Source of the DNA: Hordeum vulgare subsp. vulgare
Lineage: Eukaryota > Streptophyta > Magnoliopsida > Poales > Poaceae
Length of the DNA stretch: 64,000 nucleotides
Reading direction: 5' to 3'
NCBI RefSeq assembly: GCF_904849725.1
Contig: NC_058521.1
Location: 557,772,176-557,836,175, forward strand
Shown here: positions 32,145-43,776 of the stretch, in pieces
How the letters are laid out: the number at the start of each line of letters is the position of its first letter
How positions within the stretch are numbered: the stretch's first letter is position 1
The notes under the pieces: model-generated
The model's input: the letters and a program-made list of their open reading frames with translations, nothing else
The model's database searches: none
What the model was told of the DNA's origin: nothing
Position numbers and translations under genes: made by a program

Positions 32145-35100
32145 TGTGACAGCCCGATGCCGACGTTCCAGAAGATTCCCCCTTTTTTCGTTTCCATCGT
32201 GTGATTAGTTTTATTTTTTGCATCATCATGTAGATTGCATCGTCGCATCATGCATGGCATCTTGCATCGTCAGTCGCGTGTGGTGTTTTGAGTGTTGTGC
32301 TTCGAGTGATCACCGAGTCGTAGAGCGATAGTAGTTCCCCCTCTCTCTCTCCTCTTATTTCATTTTGTGGTTTTGCTAAAGTTTCTGTTTTAACCCCTTT
32401 TAAAAAAGCGTCTTCTTTTAAAAAACCCGTTTATTAAATGTGGGGGCAGCCCCTTGGGTTTCCTTCAATTCTCCTTTTGTCTATTTTCAAAATAGAATCT
32501 CATTTTTTTATTTATAAAAGGAGTTTTATTTTATTCTTTAAATAAAATGGGTTTGATCTTATTCTTTTGTAAAAGGGTTTTAACTTTAATTCTTCAAAAG
32601 GGTTTACATTATTTCTTTTAAAAATGCCCGACTATTTCTTATAGTTGGGAATATTTTTTTTAAAAGAGTTCAAAGGCATTTATTTTATTTTAGTTTTGTT
32701 AAAAGCCTTTCTTTAATTAAAAATTTCTGTTTTAAAAGTTGTAGAAAAAACCAAAAGCAAAGGGAAGGAGGAGCCGGCCCAGGCCCAGCCACCCCCCCCC
32801 AACCCTAGCGCACGCAGCCCAGCACCCCTCGTCCCTCGTGATTCTCCCCTCGTGTCGTTGTCCCCTCCCAGCACCTCCTTCTTCCTCCTGCCTCGCCTGA
32901 TCCCCGATGTCTCCTCACATCGTCGCGCAGCCATATCCCCTTGTCCCCATGTTCGTTCTCCCGTGCCTTGCCTGCACCGCGCCGCTGGTTGCCCTGCCCC
33001 ACAGCGCATCTCTCCCCAGCCCCGTCGCCCGAGCAGCTGCGTCGTGGCTTGCTGCCGCCCGTCGCAGGAGATGCTCCCCCGCCGACCTCGTCCGTTCCCG
33101 CCGGCGCCCTCCGTCAGCCGCCCTCGGCCTCGCCTTGCCTCGCCATGGCCGCGCGCCGCCGCCTCCAGAAGCTTCCCGCCGGCGCTCCCCCGCCGCCGTC
33201 CGCCATGGCCCGACCCCCTCCTCCGCCGGAGCCGCCACATCGTGCTCGCTGCCATGGGGCCGCGTCCGCCATGCTTCCCTCGCCCGAGCTCGCGCGACGC
33301 CGTCTGCCGCCAGTAGCTACTCTGTCGCGCCGCGCCGCCTTGGTCCGTGCCGAGCTGCCATTGTTGCTCTACTGCCTGCTGCTGGTTTGCTGTTGCACGC
33401 CTGCTCGCGTCGTTGTGCTGTTGCCTTTTGCTGTTGCGAGGTGCCGCTGCTGTTTCTTGCTGTTGCTAGTGTTGCCGTGCCGTTTTGCTGTTGCTATTGC
33501 TATAGCTACCGCTGATGTCGTTGCTTGCTGCTATTTGTGCCCGCCTGCCATTGTATTGCTGCTGCTGCTAATTAGCTAGTTGTAGCTTGTTGCTAGCCTG
33601 CTTCTCTTGCCGATTGCTGTTGCGTCTGTGAGTTGTTGTTGGTTGCATCTTGCTGCTGGTGCTTGTAGTTGCTAGGTTGCTGCTCATCGCCTTGTTGTTG
33701 CTTTGTAGCTTGCCTGATGCTGCCGAGCTAGTTGTTGCTTGCCTTGTTGTTGTGCTAGCTGCTGCTTAGTTGATGCTGCTAGATACTGTTGTTAGTTGCT
33801 TAGGTGCTAGCTATTGCTTGTACTGCCGCGTGTCCTCGCCGCTTGCTGTTGCCTTGCCCGGTTGCCTGTTGGAACGTCGCGAAGACCGCGTGCACCATCC
33901 CCGCTGTCGTGGGTCGTCGACAAGCGCGGCGAGTACAACGACATCCTCGACGAACCCCGAACATCGACGGAGACGTGATCGACTACCGACGCCGAAGACC
34001 CGAGAACCACGACGCCGAGCGAACAACTACCGTCGACGAGACCCGAGTACCACGACGACAACTACTTCCACGGCGACCACGACGATCCTTGATCTCCTTC
34101 ACTGATCCGAACCGCTACGACACGCATGCTTCGAAGGTATACCGATGCGACGTGTCGTGTATCGTAATGTTGTGATGTATGAGATGAATGTTTGTTTGCG
34201 CCGTATATTAGCCCGTTGCACGTTGTCTTCTTTCCGTCGCGCCTCGACACATGGGAACCCAGTTACCGGGATCACCCCATCCTTATTTAACGTTCCCTCC
34301 CATGCTCCCTATACGTTGGCACGTTATCTCGATGAGTTATCGGGATAGGAACGTTGTTGTGGCATCGTTTCCGTTTTGCCGCCATGGTTCCCTCTCGCTC
34401 GCCGTGACGACACATGTTTCCTTCTCTTCTTACTGTGATGTTGTAACTTGCATGCATGTCGCATTCATGGCATGATATATTGTGTTGCATGTCTCTTGTG
34501 CCGTAGCTCCGTTCCTTGCTCCGCGTGTTAAACCGTCTAGGATGCCATGTAGAATCATCGCCTCACCCTTGCCATGTTAACAACAATTAAATATTGCCGT
34601 GTAAATAATCGAGAGTGGACTAAATGATTAATCGTGGAGTTTCGTCGATATGCAACTTAATGTGTAGTGTTTGCGCGTTGTGAATTGCCATGCCATCCCG
34701 TGCATCGATGATCTGTTCATGCATCATATTAGGATATGCATCATGTCTTGCTTTTGATGTGGTGAATATCTGTGTTGATGTTTGTTTCCGGTTTGTTCCG
34801 TCTCGATAGAGTTCCGCAAGCGTGTCGGAATGTGAAGACCCATTCGTCCATGTTGGTTCGTCTGCTTCACCGAGTTGTTCTTCTTCTAAGTGGGATCTCA
34901 GGCAAGATGACCATTTCCCCCAGATACCATTACTATCATTGCCATGCTAGTTTTATCGCTTCTATCGGTTATGTCTCGTTGCCTACCACTTGTTATTTAT
35001 CAGCCTCTCAACAATGCCATGATTACCTTCAACCTGTTCGACCTAGCAAACCACTGATTGGCTATGTTACTGCTTGCTTAACCATGTTGTTAGCGTTGCT

Positions 35101-36572
35101 AGTTGTAGGTGCATGATTCCATGTGATAACATGGGTTCCTTGTCTTATCACCATATTAAATGCTATTTAATTTAACGCACCTATATACTTGGTAAAAGGT
35201 GGAAGGCTCGGCCTTTCTAGCCTGGTGTTTTGTTCCACCTTTGCCCCCTTAGTTTCGGTTACCGGTGTTATGTTCCATAAACGAGCGCTCCTAACACGCT
35301 CGGGGTTGTTATGGGAACCCCCTTGATAATTCGTTTTAGATTAAAGCTGGTCTGGCAAGTCCCAACTTTGGTACTACATTTGCCTAATAACTAATGAACT
35401 GCATAGGGAGTAATTAACCCGAAGATAATTTAATCAACCCCCAGGCCAGTGCTCCTCATGAGTGTTGGTCCAAAACAGAGCAGCTTATTAACGCTACCCG
35501 GGGCAACTCGGTGTTTGGCATGGTAACCATCGCTCATCCATCGTGTCCTGAGAACGAGGTACGCGACTCCTATCAGGATCGTCGACACATCAGGCAGCCT
35601 TGCTGGATTAGTTTTACCTTTGATGGAATATCTTGTGCATCGGGATTCCGGTGATGCTTTGGGTAATCTCAGAGTTGAGGTTTTCCACTAGGGAATCCGA
35701 CGAGATCGCGAGCTTCATGATTGGGGATTTCTATGCGGCTTGTGGTAATTTGTGATGGACTAGTTGGAGAACCCCTGCAGGGTTAAATTTTTTCAGAAAG
35801 CCGTGCCCGCGGTTATGTGGCAACGTGGAAACTTTGTTTAACACTGGTTCTAGATAACTTGAAGTTAACTTAAATAAAATATGCCAACTGTGTGCGTAAC
35901 CGTGACTGTCTCTTTCGTGAGTTCCTTCTCCGATCGAGGGCACGGTGGGGTTATGTATGACGTAGGTAGGTGTTCAGGATCATTCATTTCATCATCAGTA
36001 GTTCACGTCCGTTATGTGTATATCTTCCCCCTCTTATTTCTTGTACTCATAAGTTTAGTCACCAAATATATGCTTAGCCACTGTTGCAACTTCACCACTT
36101 AACCATGCCTCACCAATTAAGCTTTGCTAGTCTTGATACCTTTAGAAATGAGATTGCTGAGTCCCCTGTGGCTCACAGATTACTACAACACCAGTTGCAG
36201 GTACAGGTAAAGGTTACTTGACGCGAGCGCGTTGATTGTTCATTTGGAGTTGCTTCTTCTTCTTCTTCTTCATCTATCTAGGATGGGTTCCAGGCCGGCA
36301 GCCTGGGATAGCAAGGATGGACGTCGTTCTTTTTTTCTCGTTTGTTTTCGTCCGTAGTCGGACCCTGCTCTTATTCATGATGATTATGTATTGTACTGAT
36401 ATGACTCTGATGTAGCTTGTGGCGAGTGTAAGCCAATTCTTTATATATATCTCTTCTTTTCAGTACATGTACTTGTAACGATATCCATTCTTGCGACACG
36501 ACGAGATGCGCTTCTATCCCTGACGAGGCCCCCGTGCCAAATTGAGGATAGGGTCGCATCTTGGGCGTGACA
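32145..36572 (+). repeat. L1 3' LTR
   Basis: 4428 bp, TGTGACAGCCCGATG to ...GGGCGTGACA. Same layout as the 5' LTR, with scattered substitutions and small indels, including a short gap near 34660 and the shorter TA run. GC-rich block at about 32760-33440. Confidence 0.9.
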
Positions 36573-37270
36573 TTGCAGACGGTGCTTCCTCAGAGTTTTA
36601 GTAATTTCTTTTCTTCATGCTCTGAGAGGCTAGCACTAATTATGACAGGATATATCTCTTTTTCATCAAGATAAGCATACTTAAGAGTATCAGGCAACTG
36701 TTTAAGCTCGAACACAGGATCACCCTTTGGTGGGGGTGGATCCCCAAGCAGTTCAACAGGCAGATTATTCTTAAGGATAGGGTATTGTTCCATATGCATA
36801 TCATTTTCATGCTCAAGCAAGTATTGCTCTAAGGGGTCAGTAGGAGGCACGACAATAGAAGCTAAGGCAATAGTTTCATCCTTACTAGGCAACTCCTTTT
36901 CATGAGGTTGTCTACCAAACTTGGAGAAATTGAACTCATGTGACATGCCTTCAAAACCAACAGTGACAGTCTGCTTCTCACAGTCAATATGAGCATTGAC
37001 GGTATTGAGGAAGGGTCTGCCAAATATGATGGGACAAATGCTATCTTGGGTGGTAGCAAGAACGAGGAAATCAGCAGGATACTTCGTTTTACCACACAAG
37101 ACTTCAACATCCCTAACAATTCCCACAGGGCAGATAGTATCTCTACTGGCAAGCTGAATAGTGACATCAATAGGCTCTATCTCAATAGGTGCAATCTCAT
37201 CTTTGATTTCATCATATAAGGATTGAGGTATTGCACTAACACTAGCACCCACGTCACATAAACCATGATA
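36573..37270 (-). pseudogene. A protease and pol linker
   Basis: Minus-strand reading up to the L1 junction. The active-site block reads LCDVGASVSAIPQSLYDEI, so the catalytic Asp is present (codon near 37258). IIFGRPFLNTVNAHID is the second conserved block. The linker to RT follows (PPPPKGDPVFELKQLP, then SEHEEKKLL). Upstream of the active site a frameshift separates this frame from gag. Close to the junction one base is missing relative to the phase needed to continue into RT at 17417. The enzyme would process the gag-pol polyprotein. Gag lies immediately upstream on the minus strand. Confidence 0.87.
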
Positions 37271-38459
37271 GAATGATCTCCTATCTTAACAGAAACAACA
37301 GGCGTGCCAACAACAGGCCTATGTTTGTCTCTAGCGTGAGGTTTAGCAATTCTAGCAGCATCTTCACATAAGTGAATATTATGTCCCTCAACATCGTCGG
37401 ACAGAAGATCTTTGATAATAGCAATGCTAGGTTCAACTCTAATTTTCTCAGGGGGGTGTAGCTGTTCTAATGTAGCCTCTACGTATCACAGTTGAAGCTT
37501 TAGAATGATCCTTTATCCTAACAGGGAAAGGTGGTTTCTCAATATAAGCACTAGAACAACAGGATCATTATAGGCAATGACTCTCTCTTCAACTGGATTG
37601 GGTTTAACTACATTGACTTCTAAAGGAGGATGATATTTAAACCACTTCTCTTTGGGGAGATTAATATGAGCAGAAAATGATTCACACAATGAAGCTACTA
37701 TCTCAGAGTCAAGTCCATACTTAGCGCTAAAGTCACAAAAAGTATTTGTTTCAACAAAGGATTTAACGCAATCAAACTGGAAATTCATACCTGACTCCGT
37801 ACCTTCTTCAAGCTGCCAGTCTTCAGAGTTGTGTTTAATAATCTCCAATAAATTCCATTTGAAGTCAATATCTCTCTTCATAAAAGAACCAGTACAAGAA
37901 GTGTCAAGCATGGTGCCTTCATCATGAGAAAGCCGAGCATAGAAGTTCTGAATGATAATTTCTCTCGAGAGCTCATTATTGGGGCATGAATATAACATTG
38001 ATTTAAGCCTCCCCCTAGCTTGAGCGATGCTTTCTCTGTCACGAGGCCAAAAATTATAAATATAATTCCTATCATGATGTACTAAATGCAAGGGTAAAAC
38101 TTTTGATGATATTCCAATTTCAACCGATTGTAGTTCCATGATCCAGTATCATCACATAGCCTATACCATGTCAACGCCTTATCCTTCAAAGATAAAGGAA
38201 AGACCTTCTTCTTGACATCATCCTCGGGCAAACCTGCAAGCTTAAATAAACCACAAACTTCATCTACATAGATTAGGTGCAAGTCTGGATGTGATGTTCC
38301 ATCTCTTGTAAAAGGATTAGCCAGCAGTTTCTCAAGCATACCCGAAGGAAATTCAAAGCAAATATTTTCAGTAGGTGCAGAAGGTTGAGGAGGAACTCTT
38401 TGTGCTTCCATTCGACGTGAAGATACCCCGAACAAGCCCCTCAAAGGATTAGTTTCCAT
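37271..38459 (-). pseudogene. A gag
   Basis: Start taken at the ATG at 38459 (METNPLRGLFGVSSRRMEAQ), about 80 bp after the PBS. The capsid-like part is recognisable: LIYVDEVCGLFKLAGLPED, FPLSLKDKALTWY, then after a frameshift near 38090, HLVHHDRNYIYNFWPRDRES and IIIQNFYARLS. The C-terminal part is Asp/Glu-rich and includes YHPPLEVNVVKPNPVEE. The reading breaks again near 37510 and 37270 before the protease frame. No CCHC zinc knuckle is visible. It forms the particle shell; gag order and PBS spacing match B and W2. Confidence 0.82.
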
Positions 38460-38535
38460 AGTGACAGGTGACAATAAATTCAAGCACACTATATGAATGT
38501 TTCCTTACCAAGTTCCACTTACCAAAGGCGCTTCA

Positions 38536-38554
38536 CTCCCCGGCAACGGTGCCA
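38536..38554 (-). promoter_or_regulatory. A primer-binding site
   Basis: Minus strand tggcaccgttgccggggag, 11 bp from the 5' LTR edge, is a tRNA-Asp-type site with one change from the W2 site (tggcgccg...). Confidence 0.85.
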
Positions 38555-39489
38555 GAAAAGAGTCTTGATGACCCACAAGTATAGGGGTTCTACCGTAGTC
38601 CTTTCGATAAGTAAGAGTGTCGAACCCAACGAGGAGCAGAAGGATCTGACAAGTGGTTTTCAGTAAGGTAAAATCTGCAGGCACTAAAATTATCGGTAAC
38701 AAGTAGTTGTGTGGTGAGATGATTCGTAGCAAGCAACAAGTAACAAAAGTAGCAACGGTACAGCAAAGTGGCCCAATCCCTTTTGTAGTAAGGGACAAGC
38801 CTGGACAAAGTCTTATAGGAGGGGAAACACTCCCGAGGACACACGGGAATTTCTGTCATGCTAGTTTTCATCATGTTCATATGATTCGCGTTCGTTACTT
38901 TGATAGTTTGATATGCGGGTGGACCGGCGCTTGGGTACTGCCCTTACTTGGACAAGCATCCCACTTATGACTAACCCCTCTCGCAAGCATCCGCAACTAT
39001 GAAAGAAGAATTAAGACAAAGTCTAACCATAGCATTAAACTAGTGGATCCAAATCAGCCCCTTACGAAGCAACGCATAAACTAGGGTTTAAGCTTCTGTC
39101 ACTCTAGCAACCGATCATCTACTTACTTCTTCCCAATGCCTTCCTCTAGGCCCAAATAATGGTGAAGTGTTATGTAGTCGACGTTCACGTAACACCACTA
39201 GTGGAAAAACAACATACAACACATCAAAATATCGAACGAATACCAAATTCACATGACTACTATTAGCACAACTTATCCCATGTCCTCAGGAACAAAAGTA
39301 ACTACTCACAAAGCATAATCATATTCATGACCAGAGAGGCAATGAGTAGCATCAAGGATCTGAACATAAACTCTTCCACCAAGTAATCCAACTAGCATCA
39401 ACTACAAAGAGTAATTAACACTACTAGCAACCTTACAAGTACCAATCGGAGGCGTGAGACGGAGATTGGTTACAAGTGATGAACTAGGG

Positions 39490-42400
39490 TGTGACAGCCC
39501 GATACCGACGTTCCAGAAGATTCCCCCTTCTATTCTGTTTTCCGTCGTGTGATTAGACTTATTTGTTGCATCGTCATGTAGTTTGCATCATCGCACCATG
39601 CATGGCATCATGTCAACCGTGTCTTGTCGGTGTTGCCTGTTGCTCCGTGTTGTTGGGTGTTAGTGCTTCGTGAGTGGCGTCGTTTGTAGGCATGATGAGA
39701 GTGCGTGCGTGAGGGCCACCGCTAAACCCCGTTGCACCGCAGACCTAAACCTTCTCTCCCCTCTCTTTTATTTGTTGTGCGGTTTGCTAAAGTTACCGTT
39801 TTAACCCCGTCAAAAGATTCGTCTTCTTTTAAAACCCTTTTATAAAATGCGGGGGCAACCCTTAGGTTTTTATTTTATTTCTCCGTTCGTTTTATTTTAA
39901 AACCGTCCCATTTTATTTTCTCTTTTAAAAGGCTTTTATTTTATTCTTTAAATAAAGAGGTTTTATTTAATTCTTCAAAGGGGTTCGATTTTTTTTTTGT
40001 AAACGGGTTTTAATTTTATTTCTTCAAAAGGTATTATTTTATTTCTTTTAAAAAATGCCCAAAACTATTTCCTATAGTAGGGTATGTTCTTAAGTAGTTA
40101 AAAGACATTTTATTTATTTTAATTTTTTCTGTTAAAACCTTTTCTTGTGAGTTTCTATTTTTTTCTTTTTTCTTTAAAAAAGGGGGAAATCAAGTTTTTA
40201 AAAAAAACCCAAATGGGGGAGGAGCCAGGCGAGGCCAACCGGCCCAAGGCCCAGCCTTCCCCCCTGACCTAGCCTGCTTCCCCCGTGCGCCTCCTCCTCC
40301 TCGCCTGATCCCTTCTTCCACCTCGCCTCCTCTCCCATGCCCCGATCCCTCTCTCTCGATCCCGCTCGCCGGCTCCTGCCGCGCCATGCCTGCCGCCGCG
40401 CGCCGTCCGCCCGAGCCGCCTGCAGGTTCCCCCGCCGCCGCGCCGCCATGACCGCTCCCCCTGCTGCGTCCATGGCGTGCCCACCGTCGGCCGATGTGTT
40501 GCCCGTCCCGCGCGCCGCCCTCGCCCCCCGAGTTCTCCGTGTCGCCGTGGCCGCCGTGCTGGCCTCCCGCGCAGGCCTACGCGCCCGCCGTGCTCGCCCT
40601 GAAGCCGGCTTGCCCCTGCCCGAGCTGGCCCCGTCGCCGGTGCGCCGCCCCGCCATGAGCGCCTCCCCGAGCTGCGCCGCCACGCCAGCGTGCCGCGCCC
40701 GCCTCGTCCAGCCCTCCTCCTCATTGCTCGCCCGGGCCAGTGCCCGCGCCGCCGTGTCGCTGATGTAGCGGCTTGCTGTGCCGAGCCATCGCCATTGCTC
40801 TGCTGTCTGCAGCGGGTTTGCTGTTGCACGCCTGCTCGCGTCGCTGTGCTGCTGCCCGTTGCTGTTGCGAGGTGCCGCTGTCGTTCCTTGCTATAGCTAG
40901 CTGCTGCCTGATGTGTGCCGTAGCCGCCTGTATCTTGTTGTTGCGATGCTGTTGCTAGTTGCCATAGATGCTGCTGCTTTGATAGCTAATGCTTTTGCTG
41001 TTAGATGCTAGTCTAGGTAGCTAGTGGCATGCAGTTTGTCCGCTTACGCTAGCCGTGTTGCTGCCGCTTGCATCGCCGCGTAGACCATCCCCGCCTACCG
41101 TGAGTCGTCGATGAGATTCGACGAGTACCACGACGTCCTCGACGACCCCGGAACGTGATCGACTACCGACGCTGAAGACCTGAGAACCACGACGCCGAGC
41201 GAACGCCTACCGTCGACGAGACCGTGTTCCACTACTTCAACTACCAGCGCGTGTACGACTACTTCCACGACGCCCGCCATGAACCGATCCGCCCCGATAC
41301 GCACGCGTCGAAGGTATAACGATGAGACGTGGCCGAGAACCGTTTGCATGTGATGTATGAATTGTATGTATGTTGCACCGTATGTTTTGCGTCGTATGTT
41401 GCCGTAGCACGTTGTATCACTTTTGTTGTGCCCCGACACCTGGGAACCCCGTAATCGGGATCACCCCACCTTTATTTACCGTTCCCGCACACGCTCCCTA
41501 TTCGTTGGCACGATACCCCGTTGAGTTATCGGGATAGGAACGTTGTCGTGGCATCGTTTCCGATTTGCCGCCATGGTTTCCTCTCGCTCGCCGTGGCGAC
41601 ACCTTGCTTCTTTCCCTTCTTGCCGTGGTGTGATGTCTTGCATGCATGACGCATTCATGGCATATAATCTTGTGTTGCATGTTCTTGTGTCATAGCTCCG
41701 TTCTAAGTCCGACGTGTTGTCGACTAGGTTGTCATGTAGGTTCGTCGCTTCACCCTTGCCATGTTAACTACAATTTAATATTGCCGTGTAAATAATCGGG
41801 AGTGAATTAAATAATTAATCGTGGAGTTTCGTCGATATGCAACCCGTTGCATATCGAGCTTCACTTAATGTGTAATGTTTGCGTGAGGTGAATTGCCATG
41901 CCATCCCTTGCATGTTAACCTGTTCATGCATCATAATAGGGTATGCATCATGTCTTGCTTTGTGGTGGTGAATACTTGTGTTGATGTTTGTTTCCGGTTT
42001 GCCCGTCTCGATAGAGTTCCGCAAGCGTGTCGGAATGTGAGGACCCGTTCGACTAGTTGGTTTGCCGACTTCTCCAAGTTGTTTTTCTTCCAAGCAGGAT
42101 TTCAGGCAAGATGATCATTTCCCTAGATACCATTACTATCATTGTCATGCTAGTTTTACCGTTGCTACCGTTTATGTCTCGTTGCCTACCACATGTTACA
42201 TATCAGCCTCTCTACAATGCCATGTTAACCTTCAACCTGTTCGACCTAGCAAACCACTGATTGGCTATGTTACCGCTTGCTTAACCCTGTTGATAGCGTT
42301 GCTAGTTGCAGGTGCTTTGCTTCCATGTGATAACATGGGCTCCTTGTTATATCACCATATTTAAATGCTATTTAATTTAATGCACCTATATACTTGGTAA

Positions 42401-43776
42401 AAGGTGGAAGGCTCGGCCTTTCTAGCCTGGTGTTTTGTTCCACCTTTGCCCCCTTAGTTTCGGCTACCGGTGTTATGTTCCATAAATGAGCGCTCCTAAC
42501 ACGATCGGGGTTGTTATGGGGACCCCCTTGATAATTCGTTTTAGATTAAAGCTGGTCTGGCAAGGCCCAACTTTGGTACTACATTTGCCTAATCACCTAA
42601 TAAAATTGCATAGGGACCCGCCGGCACACGCGGACTAAGTTAATCAACCCCCGGGCCGGTGCTCCTCATGAGTGTTGGTCCAAAACAGAGCACCGTGCGG
42701 GGCCACTGCGAAGAAACTCGAGGTTTGGCACTCATACGCTTCGCTTATCCGTCGTGTCCTGAGAACGAGGTACGCGACTCCTATCGGGATCGTCGACACG
42801 TCGGGCGGCCTTGCTGGATTAGTTTTACCTTTGATGAGATATCTTGTGCATCGGGATTCCGATGATGCTTTGGGTAATCTCAGAGTTGAGGTTTTCCACT
42901 AGGGAATCCGACGAGATCGCGAGCTTCGTGATTGAGGATTTCTATGCGGCTTGTGGTAATTTGTGATGGACTAGTTGGAGCACCCCTGCAGGGTTAAATC
43001 TTTCGGAAAGCCGTGCCCGCGGTTATGTGGCAACGTGGAAACTTTGTTTAACACTGGTTCTAGATAACTCGAAGTTAATTAATTAAAATATGCCAACTGT
43101 GTGCGTAACCGTGACTGTCTCTTTCGTGAGTTCCTTCTCCGATCGAGGACACGGTGGGGTTATGTTGACGGAGGTAGGTGTTCAGGATCATTCATTTGAT
43201 CATCAGTAGACACGTCCGTTATGCGTAGATCTTCCCCCTCTTATTTCTTGTACTCGTAAGTTTAGCCACCAAATATATGCTTAGCCGCTGCTGCAACCTC
43301 ACCACTTAACCATGCCTCATCCATTAAGCTTTGCTAGTCTTGATACCTTTGGAAATGAGATTGTTGAGTCCCCCGTGGCTCACAGATTACTACAACACCA
43401 GTTGCAGGTACAGGTAAAGGTTACTTGACGTGAGCGCGTTGATTGTTCATTTGGAGTTGCTTCTTCTTCTTCTTCTTCATCGATCTAGGATGGGTTCCAG
43501 GCCGGCAGCCTGGGATAGCAAGGATGGACGTCGTTCTTATTTTTCTCGTTTGTTTTCGTCCGTAGTCGGACCCTGCTCTTACTCTTGATGATTATGTAAT
43601 GTACTGATGTGACTCTGATGTAGCTTGTGGCGAGTGTAAGCCAATTCTATATATCTCTTCCTTTCAGTACATGTACTTGTAACGATATCCATTCTTGCGA
43701 CACGACAAGATGCGCTTCTATCCCTGACGAGGCCCTCATGCCAAATTGAGGATAGGGTCGCATCTTGGGTGTGACA
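39490..43776 (+). repeat. L2 5' LTR
   Basis: TGTGACAGCCCGATACC to ...GGGTGTGACA. T-rich, A/T-run segment (39780-40195), GC-rich block (about 40200-40900), then sequence closely matching the L1 LTRs from about 41390 onward. Preceded by TSD taggg. Confidence 0.92.

Larger units (their letters stand above)
17418..36572 (+). mobile_element. L1: LARD-type non-autonomous LTR element (Sukkula-like, tentative), interrupted by D
   Basis: LTRs 17418-21874 (4457 bp) and 32145-36572 (4428 bp), PBS at 21878, internal region 21875-22053 plus 29179-32144 (3145 bp without D). The total without D is about 12.0 kb. Very long LTRs around a non-coding core match the description of large retrotransposon derivatives (LARDs) in barley and relatives. 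No gag, pol or other conserved product is readable in the internal part. L1 splits A pol between protease and RT. Confidence 0.9.
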
